Of a stretch of DNA of 64,000 nt, positions 11,345 through 19,391 are shown one piece after another. This stretch comes from a virus. The position numbers and the translations under genes are program-made. The notes beneath the pieces are model-generated. The model was not told the origin of the DNA and searched no databases. It saw nothing but the letters and a program-made list of their open reading frames with translations. How positions within the stretch are numbered: the stretch's first letter is position 1; each line of letters opens with the position of its first letter. The stretch spans positions 17,308 through 81,307 of IMG/VR virus record IMGVR_UViG_3300030450_002944; one strand, 5' to 3'.

Positions 11345-11358
11345 TATAATAGTATAGA
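11345..11358 (+). promoter_or_regulatory. Candidate late -10 motif, copy 1
   Basis: ATATAATAGTATAG between P7 and the gene at 11380. Close to the AGTATAATAGTATAG form seen at 60870 and 63568, but embedded in a TATA-rich stretch, so the weakest of the set. Confidence 0.35.
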
Positions 11359-11379
11359 ATAGATAAGAAAGAGAATAAT

Positions 11380-11538
11380 ATGAATAATAATATAGAATTT
11401 AATGTTTTAGAGTATAGGATACAGAAAACTTTAGATAACAGATTACCAAATGATACTATGTTTGATTATCTTGGTGTAGTAGAAGATGCTAGATATGAAG
11501 ATTTTTATGATGGCTATAATTTAATAGAACGTGGATAA
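11380..11538 (+). CDS. Hypothetical protein (52 aa)
   Basis: Small acidic protein beginning MNNNIEFNVLEYRIQK, preceded by AAGAAAGAG as a weak ribosome site. First gene of the rightward block; no family recognised. Confidence 0.6.
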   Translation: MNNNIEFNVLEYRIQKTLDNRLPNDTMFDYLGVVEDARYEDFYDGYNLIERG

Positions 11539-11551
11539 TATGTATTTAGCT

Positions 11552-11563
11552 GTATAATAGTAT
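11552..11563 (+). promoter_or_regulatory. Candidate late -10 motif, copy 2
   Basis: GTATAATAGTAT immediately before the ATG at 11564, without a TTGAC box upstream. Confidence 0.45.
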
Positions 11564-11779
11564 ATGGTTAGGGGAACATTAATTCTGTTTTTAATAAGTG
11601 TCTGTGTATTATCATTACCAGACGTAATAAACTTGCAGCGACATTCAGATGATTTTATACAAATGGGATGGAGTCGTATAAAACGTGATATATTTCGTGA
11701 GTCGCCTGCGGCTCCTCAAAAATATGTGGGGTTGCCGCCGCCCATCGAAAGAACTATATCTGGTGATAGGAAATTCTGA
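11564..11779 (+). CDS. Small secreted or membrane-anchored protein (71 aa)
   Basis: Begins MVRGTLILFLISVCVLSLP, a short basic start plus hydrophobic stretch typical of a signal peptide or single membrane anchor. The rest is hydrophilic, ending in a proline-rich piece (GLPPPIERT). No ribosome site is obvious, and the late -10 motif abuts the ATG, so the start is uncertain. A role in lysis or host-surface change is possible, but nothing specific supports it. Confidence 0.5.
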   Translation: MVRGTLILFLISVCVLSLPDVINLQRHSDDFIQMGWSRIKRDIFRESPAAPQKYVGLPPPIERTISGDRKF

Positions 11780-11786
11780 AAAAGGG

Positions 11787-11798
11787 AGTATAATAGTA
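11787..11798 (+). promoter_or_regulatory. Candidate late -10 motif, copy 3
   Basis: AGTATAATAGTA two bases before the ATG of the thermonuclease gene. A transcript starting a few bases downstream would begin inside that gene, so it may serve the large gene at 12224. Confidence 0.4.
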
Positions 11799-11799
11799 C

Positions 11800-12222
11800 A
11801 TGTATACATATAAATGCACAGTTACAAAAGTAATAGATGGAGACACTATTGATGTTGATATCCAATTAGGGTTTAATGTTATTCTATATAAACAAAGAAT
11901 AAGATTACATGGGATAGACACGCCAGAATCTAGAACTAGGAATTTGGAAGAAAAGGCTAGAGGATTACTTTCAAAAGATTTTATGAAGAAATTGGCTCCT
12001 GTCGGATCTTCCATTACTTTAAAGTCCTTAGAAAAAGGAAAATTTGGTAGGATATTAGGTATTATTTGGCAAGAAGGGGATGAATGGGAAACTGATTCTC
12101 CAATAAACGACTTAATGATTGAAAACTATCATGCAGTTCCATATACTGGACAAAACAAGAACGATGTAGAATCTTTACATGAAGCTAATAAACTCAAGCT
12201 AATTGAAAAGGGAATCTTGTAA
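11800..12222 (+). CDS. Thermonuclease (SNase-like) family nuclease (140 aa)
   Basis: Matches the staphylococcal nuclease fold: VIDGDTIDVDI near residue 10 carries the first metal-binding Asp, RIRLHGIDTPE near residue 33 supplies the catalytic Arg, Asp and Glu, and KFGRILGII near residue 80 supplies the second catalytic Arg. The family is Ca2+-dependent and cuts DNA and RNA. No signal peptide, so probably cytoplasmic or packaged. It ends just before the large structural gene at 12224. Likely roles are host nucleic-acid degradation or processing of entering DNA (inference). Confidence 0.85.
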   Translation: MYTYKCTVTKVIDGDTIDVDIQLGFNVILYKQRIRLHGIDTPESRTRNLEEKARGLLSKDFMKKLAPVGSSITLKSLEKGKFGRILGIIWQEGDEWETDSPINDLMIENYHAVPYTGQNKNDVESLHEANKLKLIEKGIL

Positions 12223-12223
12223 A

Positions 12224-15200
12224 ATGCCAGACATTGATGCAATGACAGAAAAGTTAATGAAGGATCCTGATTTTCAGGCTAAGATAGGTAAAACTAAGCG
12301 TGAAACTGCTCAAGAAGAGGCTACTCAAAGAGCACATCAACATAGAAAAAATTCTATGGCATTAGCATTAGGTAATGAGAGTAAGACTGCTGTAGAACAT
12401 TTAAGTGAATATGCTAAATTAGAGGCTCAACGAAAAGAGATTGATGAAATGGTTTTCGGTGTTCCTACTGAAGAAATTCGAGATAAGATGGCACGTCCTC
12501 TCAATGTGGTTGATATAGACATAAATGATCTTACTTTGAGTCCACCACCAGCTAATACAAGTACTCAGGTTAAAGAAGAATTAGAGACCATCATTGATAA
12601 ACATCTTCAAACAAAAGAAGATACAGATAATTTTGAATTTGAGATTGCAAAGCCTGCTGAAATACAAGATTTAGATATTTTAAAATCTTTCATTAAATTA
12701 GCTGAAGAATTGGGACTTAGTGATGATATTACTAAAAAGAAATTAGAAGTAATAAAAGATGATTCTGCTACTATTGTTTTAAATCTAAAATATTATTTCA
12801 ATAGACCTAGACCTGAACAATTAATGGACTATCATGGAGTAGATTTTAAACCTGCAGATTTCAAAACTTCTGATACTCCTGCTTATCCATCTGGACATGC
12901 CTTTCAAGGTACATTAATTGCATTGATTTTATCTGAAGTGTTTCCACAACATGCAGATTCGTTTATGAAACTTGGTGAATCTATTGGTGAGAATAGAGTA
13001 ATTTTCGGTGTTCATTATCCTTCAGACCACGCCGCTGGTATAGAATTAGCAAAACAGGTTTTTCCTTATGTAAATTTTGAGAAATTAGATTTTAAACCCA
13101 TTCCACAGGAATCCCAACCTTTAGAAAAAGACTTACCTAATATAGAAAAAGCTACAGGTATAGAAATTGCAGCTACAGGAGCAGCTCTAGCATCTGGAGG
13201 AATAGCATTATGGGATTTATATCAAGCTTTTAAGAAAAATAAAAAATTAAAGCAGGAAGATAAAGTAGAATTAAACGAAGCTTTAGAGGAAAATGAAGAT
13301 AGTTTAAAAGAAACAAAAATTGATATAAAAGAAGATGAATTACCAGATTTAGAAAATGCTGATAATGTAGATGAATTAATAAGTGGTGTAAAAAATCCAG
13401 ACAAAGCTGAACCAATTATTGAGAAAGTTAGGAAAAAAAGATGGGATTCTGGACTAAGTAAAGAAGACGCAGCTAAAATTAGAGCTGAACGTGAGGCTAA
13501 AAGAAAGGATGCTGCTACTCCTTTACCTAAAATTGGAGAAGGTGTAGAAGAACCAAAAGGTGAAGAACCTAAAAAAGTAGACGCTGAAAAGAAAGAGTCT
13601 GAACAAGTAGAGGAGAAGAAAGAGCCTCGAAAAATTCCTTTAGATATCCATAGTAAAAAAACTCTTATTGATAACATTGGTAAATTAGTAAATCATATTC
13701 CTACTCATAGAGGAAAAAATGATAGTGATACTTCTAGAGGAAAATTTAATGCTTCTCAAATAAATCCAGATACATCATCTTTAGATCCTGTAGTACATCA
13801 ATCATTTGAAAATTGGAGTACCCGAAACCCAGAAGATTTACATGATCATTTAAATTCCCTATCTGAAGAGAAATTAAGAGCTATAGCTTCAGCGTTAGGA
13901 GAACAAGCTAACCAAGTCGCTCCGGGTAGTGAATTGAATCCAGTAGGTTCATCAACAAGATTAGGTATTTTAGGTAGAATGCTTAGAGACGATAAATCAG
14001 GTAAAAAAGAAATAGAAGGTGTATCTAATAAGGATTACCAAACAGCTTTAAGAGATTCTTTAAGTAGAGCTGTAAATTCTAATCACGATATAACAGTTCC
14101 GGGTGGTGAAGAAGAAATTGTAGAAGCTGCTAATGAGAATTTAGAAGAAGAAACAAGACCTTCACCTGAAGAAGAGGCTAGAAGAAAATATGAAGCGGAA
14201 CAAAAAGCAAAACGAGATGCTGAAGAGGCAGATAAAAAAGAAGAGGAATCTAAAGATAAAAAAACAGGGGGTCCTTCTCCTTTTGCAGTAGAAGAAGAGA
14301 GTAAACCAATTAATTTAGATGAAGCTGATTTAGGTAAGATTAAACTTGGTGACTCTAAAGAACTTACTAATTTAAATGGTTATCTATCAGATGCTAAATA
14401 TGGTGGAATAAAAGGTCAAGAATTTACTAATGAAGATGGTACAGTAAAATCAAGATACATGCATGGTTTACAAGAATATATTAAAAAGAATCCTACTTCA
14501 GCTAAAATTGGTACTGATGGTTCAGTAGAGTTTGATCCTGAATACATAGGTAATTTAACAAAACACTTCTCAGAAAACCATGATGATGCTGCTATGAGTA
14601 GATTATGGGAGAAAAACTATAGACATAAAGGAGCAAGTGATACATCTTCTATTGGATATGGTGATTATTCTCCATCAAAAGAAGCAAGAGGGGCTATACT
14701 TTCTAGAAAAGAAAAAATGGATAAAGTTATGGAACAACAATTTGGAGAAGATTGGGAAGATTCTAATGACTTTGATGTGAGAGCTGAAAGAGAACATCTT
14801 CAATCAATGGATTCAAAAACATTTAATAAACATTTTGATACTGCATATTTAAAACCATTGAGATCTCAGAGACAAAAAGATAGGACTGCAGGTATAAAAG
14901 CAGAGACCCCCAAAGATCCTAATAAAGAACGATGGAATTTAAAGGATTCTAGTCCTGATGAAGCCTATGAAAAAGCTAAAGAAATGATAGCTCATTCACT
15001 TGAACATAGTGAAGAACATGGTGGAAAAGGTTTAGACGAAAAGACTGTTTCTCATATGAATAAACAACTATCAGCTGCTCGTAAAGCAATGGGAGCTGAT
15101 AATATTAAAAAACTTAACCAAGAAATCAAAGATGGTAGTATCCAACCTACTAAAGCTGAAGAGCCTAAAGAGGATAAAGATTACGAAGGATCAGATATTC

Positions 15201-15898
15201 CAGATGAAGCAAGAGGATATGGAGATGCTCCTGAAGGTGTTAAGACATATAAAGGACCATCAGGTGGAGTATTTTATGATAAGAGGGAAGCAAAAAAGAA
15301 AGATAGTGAAGGTGGGGGTGACGGAACATCTGATTCTGGTGATACGGGAGACTCAGGTGAAAAAATGCCTCCACCATCTATACCAGAAGATTCTAAAATA
15401 TCTTCAGATGAACCTGTTGGAGATAAAGCATCTGCATGGGGAGATAAAATCGGATCTGCTGTAAGTGCTTTAGGTAGACTTACTGGAAAAGCAGGTAAAG
15501 AAGATAGAAAAAAATTAATAGCTGATGCGGCTAAGACATTTAAAGAAGCTGGTAAAGCAGTTGGAAAAGAAGGTAAAAGAGCTTTTAATGAAATTGGATC
15601 AGCAATGGCTGAAGAAATAGCTAGATCTAGAGGTTATGGTGAGGCTCAAGCCAAAAATGCTAAACTTAAATATCAATTACAAGCTGCTGCCAGAGGTATT
15701 CCAATAGCAGGTAAAATAATTCCTAAAACTGAAGGATATAAAGGAGAATCAAAGGCTGGAGTCAGAGGGGCAAAACAAGAAACAAGAGCTAAAGAACAAG
15801 CAGCTTATGAGAAATTAACCTATGGAGACAAAGTAGATTTTGAAGTTTCTAAGAGTAATTTAAAAAAACTACAGGATTTTACTAAAAATAGAGTATAA
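12224..15898 (+). CDS. Large virion-type protein with PAP2 phosphatase domain (1224 aa)
   Basis: ATG 12224 is preferred over 12203: it follows the upstream stop and has AAAAGGGA upstream. The N-terminal third carries all three PAP2/class A acid phosphatase motifs: K189-x6-R196-P197, PSGH at 222-225, and NR258-x5-H264-x3-D268 (usual Ser-Arg replaced by Asn-Arg). A hydrophobic helix follows near residue 310. The remainder is Lys/Glu-rich, low-complexity and helical. Near residue 1011 lies GPSGGVFYD, resembling the GPRGGxYY motif I associate with MuF-type phage head proteins. PAP2 enzymes remove phosphate from lipids or small phosphomonoesters. Position at the head of the structural block suggests a minor virion or ejected protein (inference). 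Confidence 0.75.
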   Translation: MPDIDAMTEKLMKDPDFQAKIGKTKRETAQEEATQRAHQHRKNSMALALGNESKTAVEHLSEYAKLEAQRKEIDEMVFGVPTEEIRDKMARPLNVVDIDINDLTLSPPPANTSTQVKEELETIIDKHLQTKEDTDNFEFEIAKPAEIQDLDILKSFIKLAEELGLSDDITKKKLEVIKDDSATIVLNLKYYFNRPRPEQLMDYHGVDFKPADFKTSDTPAYPSGHAFQGTLIALILSEVFPQHADSFMKLGESIGENRVIFGVHYPSDHAAGIELAKQVFPYVNFEKLDFKPIPQESQPLEKDLPNIEKATGIEIAATGAALASGGIALWDLYQAFKKNKKLKQEDKVELNEALEENEDSLKETKIDIKEDELPDLENADNVDELISGVKNPDKAEPIIEKVRKKRWDSGLSKEDAAKIRAEREAKRKDAATPLPKIGEGVEEPKGEEPKKVDAEKKESEQVEEKKEPRKIPLDIHSKKTLIDNIGKLVNHIPTHRGKNDSDTSRGKFNASQINPDTSSLDPVVHQSFENWSTRNPEDLHDHLNSLSEEKLRAIASALGEQANQVAPGSELNPVGSSTRLGILGRMLRDDKSGKKEIEGVSNKDYQTALRDSLSRAVNSNHDITVPGGEEEIVEAANENLEEETRPSPEEEARRKYEAEQKAKRDAEEADKKEEESKDKKTGGPSPFAVEEESKPINLDEADLGKIKLGDSKELTNLNGYLSDAKYGGIKGQEFTNEDGTVKSRYMHGLQEYIKKNPTSAKIGTDGSVEFDPEYIGNLTKHFSENHDDAAMSRLWEKNYRHKGASDTSSIGYGDYSPSKEARGAILSRKEKMDKVMEQQFGEDWEDSNDFDVRAEREHLQSMDSKTFNKHFDTAYLKPLRSQRQKDRTAGIKAETPKDPNKERWNLKDSSPDEAYEKAKEMIAHSLEHSEEHGGKGLDEKTVSHMNKQLSAARKAMGADNIKKLNQEIKDGSIQPTKAEEPKEDKDYEGSDIPDEARGYGDAPEGVKTYKGPSGGVFYDKREAKKKDSEGGGDGTSDSGDTGDSGEKMPPPSIPEDSKISSDEPVGDKASAWGDKIGSAVSALGRLTGKAGKEDRKKLIADAAKTFKEAGKAVGKEGKRAFNEIGSAMAEEIARSRGYGEAQAKNAKLKYQLQAAARGIPIAGKIIPKTEGYKGESKAGVRGAKQETRAKEQAAYEKLTYGDKVDFEVSKSNLKKLQDFTKNRV

Positions 15899-15904
15899 TA
15901 TATT
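15892..15904 (+). promoter_or_regulatory. Candidate late -10 motif, copy 4
   Basis: AGTATAATATATT overlapping the stop of the PAP2 gene and directly before the ATG at 15905. Confidence 0.4.
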
Positions 15905-17527
15905 ATGGACATACTAAAACGGTTAGCAAAACTTACATTAAAAAAGGCTCAGAGGGTTAGAGACCCTTGGGCTGTCGCTACGTCTATGACTGAAGGTAAC
16001 AATAAGAAGAATAATCCGGGTGGTACTCCAAAAGGAGCTATTGTTGAAGGTATAAAAAGAAATGAATGGAACTCACCAGAAGGTTTAGATGGAGCAATGG
16101 AGCGACATGGGGAACATCATGGAACAAGTTCAGAACGAAAAAAAGGACACTCTTACGATAGAGACTATAAAGAGGGTCAGAAGTATGATTCATCTAAAAG
16201 AAATACAGATGCTGTAACCCCAGAAGAAAAAAAGAAGACTAAAGAAGAATATGCAGCTAGAAAACCTGTAACTGAAACAGAGATGAGTCAAGAAACTGCT
16301 TTAAGAGAGGCAGTAGATTCAATAAAAGACGAATTAAAGACCAGTCAAAAAGATAGAACCTTCGTATATTCTCAAATTAGAGATGCTTTAGCTAAAATTA
16401 CTGGTGATAGTAAAGCAGAAACTGATAAAGATATTAAAGATAAACTTACTCCTGAAGAACAGGAGAAAATTAAAGATGAACCTCCTATAAAAGATGTAGT
16501 CGAAAAGGTCCCAGAACCGAAAGAAGGAGACACTATATCAAAAATAAATTCAAAGGTTAATGAAGGTAATATTAACCAAATACGACAACAGGTTGAATCG
16601 GAAGTAAAAAGTGTTTTATCAGTTAAAAGAGAAGGTAAAAAACCTGATATTGCAGATGCTAAAAATAAAGTACAAAATGCTCTTGATGCATACAGTAGTA
16701 AAGCAACTGATTTATCAGTTGGATATGGGGGTGAATCCGAGGTTAAAGATGCTGCCAAGAAAATAGATTCTGCTTTAAAAGACTTAAATAATTTCAAAGT
16801 TGAAAAATCTACATCATCTTCTAGAAGATTACTTAATATATTAAAAGAAACAACTACTGTAAATAATGACCAACTTGAAAAAGATCTTATATCAGCTCTA
16901 AGTCAAGCAATGAAAAAACATTCAGATGGATTTAAAGTACCTACTGGTAACAATGAAATTTTAAAAAATATTAGAAAACAATATGTTAAAAAAGGTATAG
17001 GAAGTGCTTTACTAGCTATGCTAGCAGGGTATGCTCTAACACCTAAAGTAAGTTCGGGTGAGATGACACCAGCTCAACAAAGACAATGGGAGAGAACTCT
17101 CGCAAATCAAATGAGAAAAAAGAATATAGACATCGACTCGGACACATTTAAAGCCCTACAAAATTTCTATAAAGATCAATCAGATACTTATACTAGAAAA
17201 AAACCAGCTAAAAATGGTGTAAATATTGAAAAGATATTAACTTCTCCACCATTTCAAGGAGCAGAATTTGATCCAACTTCTCACAGATGGAAGAAAGCTG
17301 GACAAGTTTCAGCTCAAACTGGACAAGTAAATGTTGGAACTGGTGGTAAAAGAAGAATTAGAGGAGCTGGAACAGGAGCTGCTCAAAGATCTGTAGGTGG
17401 ACATAAACGAGGAATAGTAAGAGAAGCAAGAAGAGGAATTGGAGCAAGAGCTGCTAGAAGAAAATCTGATATTAAAAGTAGGTCTTCTAGAATTAAAGCG
17501 TATAAAAAATTAACACGAAAGAAATAG
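15905..17527 (+). CDS. Probable minor structural protein (540 aa)
   Basis: Starts MDILKRLAKLTLKKAQRVRD, followed by DPWAVATSM, a PWAVxxS-type motif I have seen in phage head-associated proteins. Long charged helical regions follow, a short hydrophobic segment lies near residue 365 (SALLAMLAGYALTP), and the C-terminus is extremely basic (RRIRGAGTG, ARRGIGARAARRKS), suggesting DNA contact. Likely packaged with the genome or part of the head interior. No enzymatic motif. Codon use and Lys/Glu linkers match the preceding gene. Confidence 0.7.
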   Translation: MDILKRLAKLTLKKAQRVRDPWAVATSMTEGNNKKNNPGGTPKGAIVEGIKRNEWNSPEGLDGAMERHGEHHGTSSERKKGHSYDRDYKEGQKYDSSKRNTDAVTPEEKKKTKEEYAARKPVTETEMSQETALREAVDSIKDELKTSQKDRTFVYSQIRDALAKITGDSKAETDKDIKDKLTPEEQEKIKDEPPIKDVVEKVPEPKEGDTISKINSKVNEGNINQIRQQVESEVKSVLSVKREGKKPDIADAKNKVQNALDAYSSKATDLSVGYGGESEVKDAAKKIDSALKDLNNFKVEKSTSSSRRLLNILKETTTVNNDQLEKDLISALSQAMKKHSDGFKVPTGNNEILKNIRKQYVKKGIGSALLAMLAGYALTPKVSSGEMTPAQQRQWERTLANQMRKKNIDIDSDTFKALQNFYKDQSDTYTRKKPAKNGVNIEKILTSPPFQGAEFDPTSHRWKKAGQVSAQTGQVNVGTGGKRRIRGAGTGAAQRSVGGHKRGIVREARRGIGARAARRKSDIKSRSSRIKAYKKLTRKK

Positions 17528-17539
17528 GAGATTATTATT

Positions 17540-18115
17540 ATGGCAGATAAAAAGAATGCTAAAACTAAATCGACTACTAAGAAAGTAGCAGAAAAGAAAC
17601 CAAGATATGCAACATTAGAACCTCAAGTAGAGGAAGAAGAAGTTGTAGAAGAAAAGGTAGTAGAGGAAAAAATTGTAAATTCTTTTTCAACAGAAAAGGT
17701 AACTAAAAAAGCACCTAAAAAAACTGTGGAAGATGAGGAAGTTTTAAAAGAAAAAGCTAGAGCTGCAACAGTCGCTGCAGCAGAAAAAGCTAATCAACCT
17801 AAAGAAGTTAAACGATACGAAACTAAAATACTCATTAAAAAAGAGCCTATTGCTAAGAATATTTATGCAGCAACTTATGGGTATCATGAAACTACTGGTG
17901 AATTATCTATACTTCAAGGGGAAAATGGAGCATATGGTGCTGACATAGAAAATTTATTTAACAATGACATTATAATAATCGATAAAGAGACTGGGGCTAA
18001 ATCAGTAGTAAGTAGAACTGAAAATCCAAAATTATGGATCCAAAGTTTATATAAAGCTGAGTTAGGTAAACCATATATAGCTGAAGAGGCAAGGTCTTTT
18101 TATGAAACTGAATAA
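17540..18115 (+). CDS. Hypothetical structural-block protein (191 aa)
   Basis: Lys/Ala-rich N-terminus and a Glu/Val repeat (VEEEEVVEEKVVEEKIV) near residues 30-46, then a globular C-terminal half with Tyr-rich strands (YAATYGYHETTGELSIL). The start has AGGAG seven bases upstream. It overlaps the next gene by 14 bases. No family recognised. Confidence 0.75.
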   Translation: MADKKNAKTKSTTKKVAEKKPRYATLEPQVEEEEVVEEKVVEEKIVNSFSTEKVTKKAPKKTVEDEEVLKEKARAATVAAAEKANQPKEVKRYETKILIKKEPIAKNIYAATYGYHETTGELSILQGENGAYGADIENLFNNDIIIIDKETGAKSVVSRTENPKLWIQSLYKAELGKPYIAEEARSFYETE

Positions 18116-19037
18116 TTTTTTTGAGAAAAGAACAGCAAGGAAGGTAACAAAGAAAATAATTTCTTTTAATAATGAAAAAAAGGAAAACGAGTTACATCAA
18201 AAAATAAATGAATTAGAAACAGAATTGAATAGATTAAAGGATATTGAAACACGAAGTGATCAGTTAGTAAACTCTAATAATGTTTTTATGAATGAGAAAT
18301 CAGGTTATTTAAAAGAAATTGATAACCAACATTCTGAACTTGAAGACTTAAAACTTTATATTTCTAATTTAGAGCCTAAAGCAACTGCAATGGAAGATGC
18401 TGTTAAAAGCTCTAAAGAACATCAAGATGCTTTAAATCAAGCAAAAGCGGATTTACAACAAAGTAAAAATAGTAGATTACAACAAGATAAGAACATTCAT
18501 ATGTTGTCTAAAGAGAGATCTGAGTTTCAACTTGAACTAAAAGATGTAGTAAAGAAGTATGAAGTGGAGAAAATGACCCATAAAAAGGTACATGATTTGT
18601 ATCAACATTTGAAAAAAGAATATGAAAATGTGTTGGGTTTTTCAAAAGAAAATAGTAAAATAAATATAGAGGCAAAGAATAAGATTAGGGATTTAGAACG
18701 AGAACTTAATTTTCTCGAACCTATGGTAATTGGACTTAGAAAACAATTAGCTAAAGCTGATAGTAATGAAGTCGAATTAAAAGAATGGCTTACTTCTTTA
18801 AAAGAAGAAATCCAAGAAAATGGAACTGGGGATTATGATTTCACGTTCCGTAAACTAAATGATTTAATATTAGATCATTATAGAAGATATAAGAAAGAAT
18901 TAGAAAAGCCTAGATACATGTCGATGGAGTCGATAGCTAGAAAGGAAGGGTTTAGAATGCCCGGAATTGCATCAGCTAAAAACTATACTAAGTTACATCT
19001 AGGTAATGCTAAACCAACATTATTAAAGTTTAAATAA
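18102..19037 (+). CDS. Coiled-coil protein, possible scaffold or tail-fibre partner (311 aa)
   Basis: Almost entirely heptad-patterned helix from residue 20 to 230 (ENELHQKINELETELNRL), then a short basic tail. No enzymatic motif. Placed between structural genes and a short virion protein; a rod-like structural or assembly role is the simplest reading. It begins inside the previous gene. Confidence 0.7.
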   Translation: MKLNNFFEKRTARKVTKKIISFNNEKKENELHQKINELETELNRLKDIETRSDQLVNSNNVFMNEKSGYLKEIDNQHSELEDLKLYISNLEPKATAMEDAVKSSKEHQDALNQAKADLQQSKNSRLQQDKNIHMLSKERSEFQLELKDVVKKYEVEKMTHKKVHDLYQHLKKEYENVLGFSKENSKINIEAKNKIRDLERELNFLEPMVIGLRKQLAKADSNEVELKEWLTSLKEEIQENGTGDYDFTFRKLNDLILDHYRRYKKELEKPRYMSMESIARKEGFRMPGIASAKNYTKLHLGNAKPTLLKFK

Positions 19038-19047
19038 GGAGTAAAAT

Positions 19048-19368
19048 ATGGCAAAACCTTGGAGACAAGAAATTGAACTGCTTCAGAGCTATTCTAAGCA
19101 TAAGACGTTTACTTTTACAACGTCTAGTGGTTCTGCTGAAACAGCAGTAGATCTTGCAGCTAACTTTGAAGAAGTGAATAAAATTTCATTTGTTGTAGAA
19201 CTAGCAGACGCGTATGTAGCCTTCGATGAAGACGCAACTTCATCATCTATGCTTATCCCTGAAAATGAGGGGTATTTTGATGAAGGAGTATTTATGTCAA
19301 ATAAAATCAGTATTATACGTTCTAGCTCTACAAATGCAAGAGTTAGAGGTATAGTCTGGGGTAGATAG
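19048..19368 (+). CDS. Small beta-rich virion protein (106 aa)
   Basis: Short strands alternating with Thr/Ser-rich turns; the NKISIIRSSSTNARVRGIVWGR-like ending (second half VRGIVWGR) resembles small jelly-roll decoration or fibre-base proteins that end in a xVRGxxW strand. AAGGAG is placed correctly before the ATG. Lies directly before the long fibre gene, so a fibre attachment or decoration role is plausible. Confidence 0.65.
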   Translation: MAKPWRQEIELLQSYSKHKTFTFTTSSGSAETAVDLAANFEEVNKISFVVELADAYVAFDEDATSSSMLIPENEGYFDEGVFMSNKISIIRSSSTNARVRGIVWGR

Positions 19369-19391
19369 ATTATACATAGGAGCAACAACAA

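Noticed and set aside
13222-13677. 151-codon minus-strand open frame
   Set aside because: Antisense to the Lys/Glu-rich part of the PAP2 gene; the Ser/Phe/Leu-rich product and absence of a ribosome site mark it as a composition shadow. The same holds for the minus frames at 16372-16797, 21455-21841 and 24121-24516.
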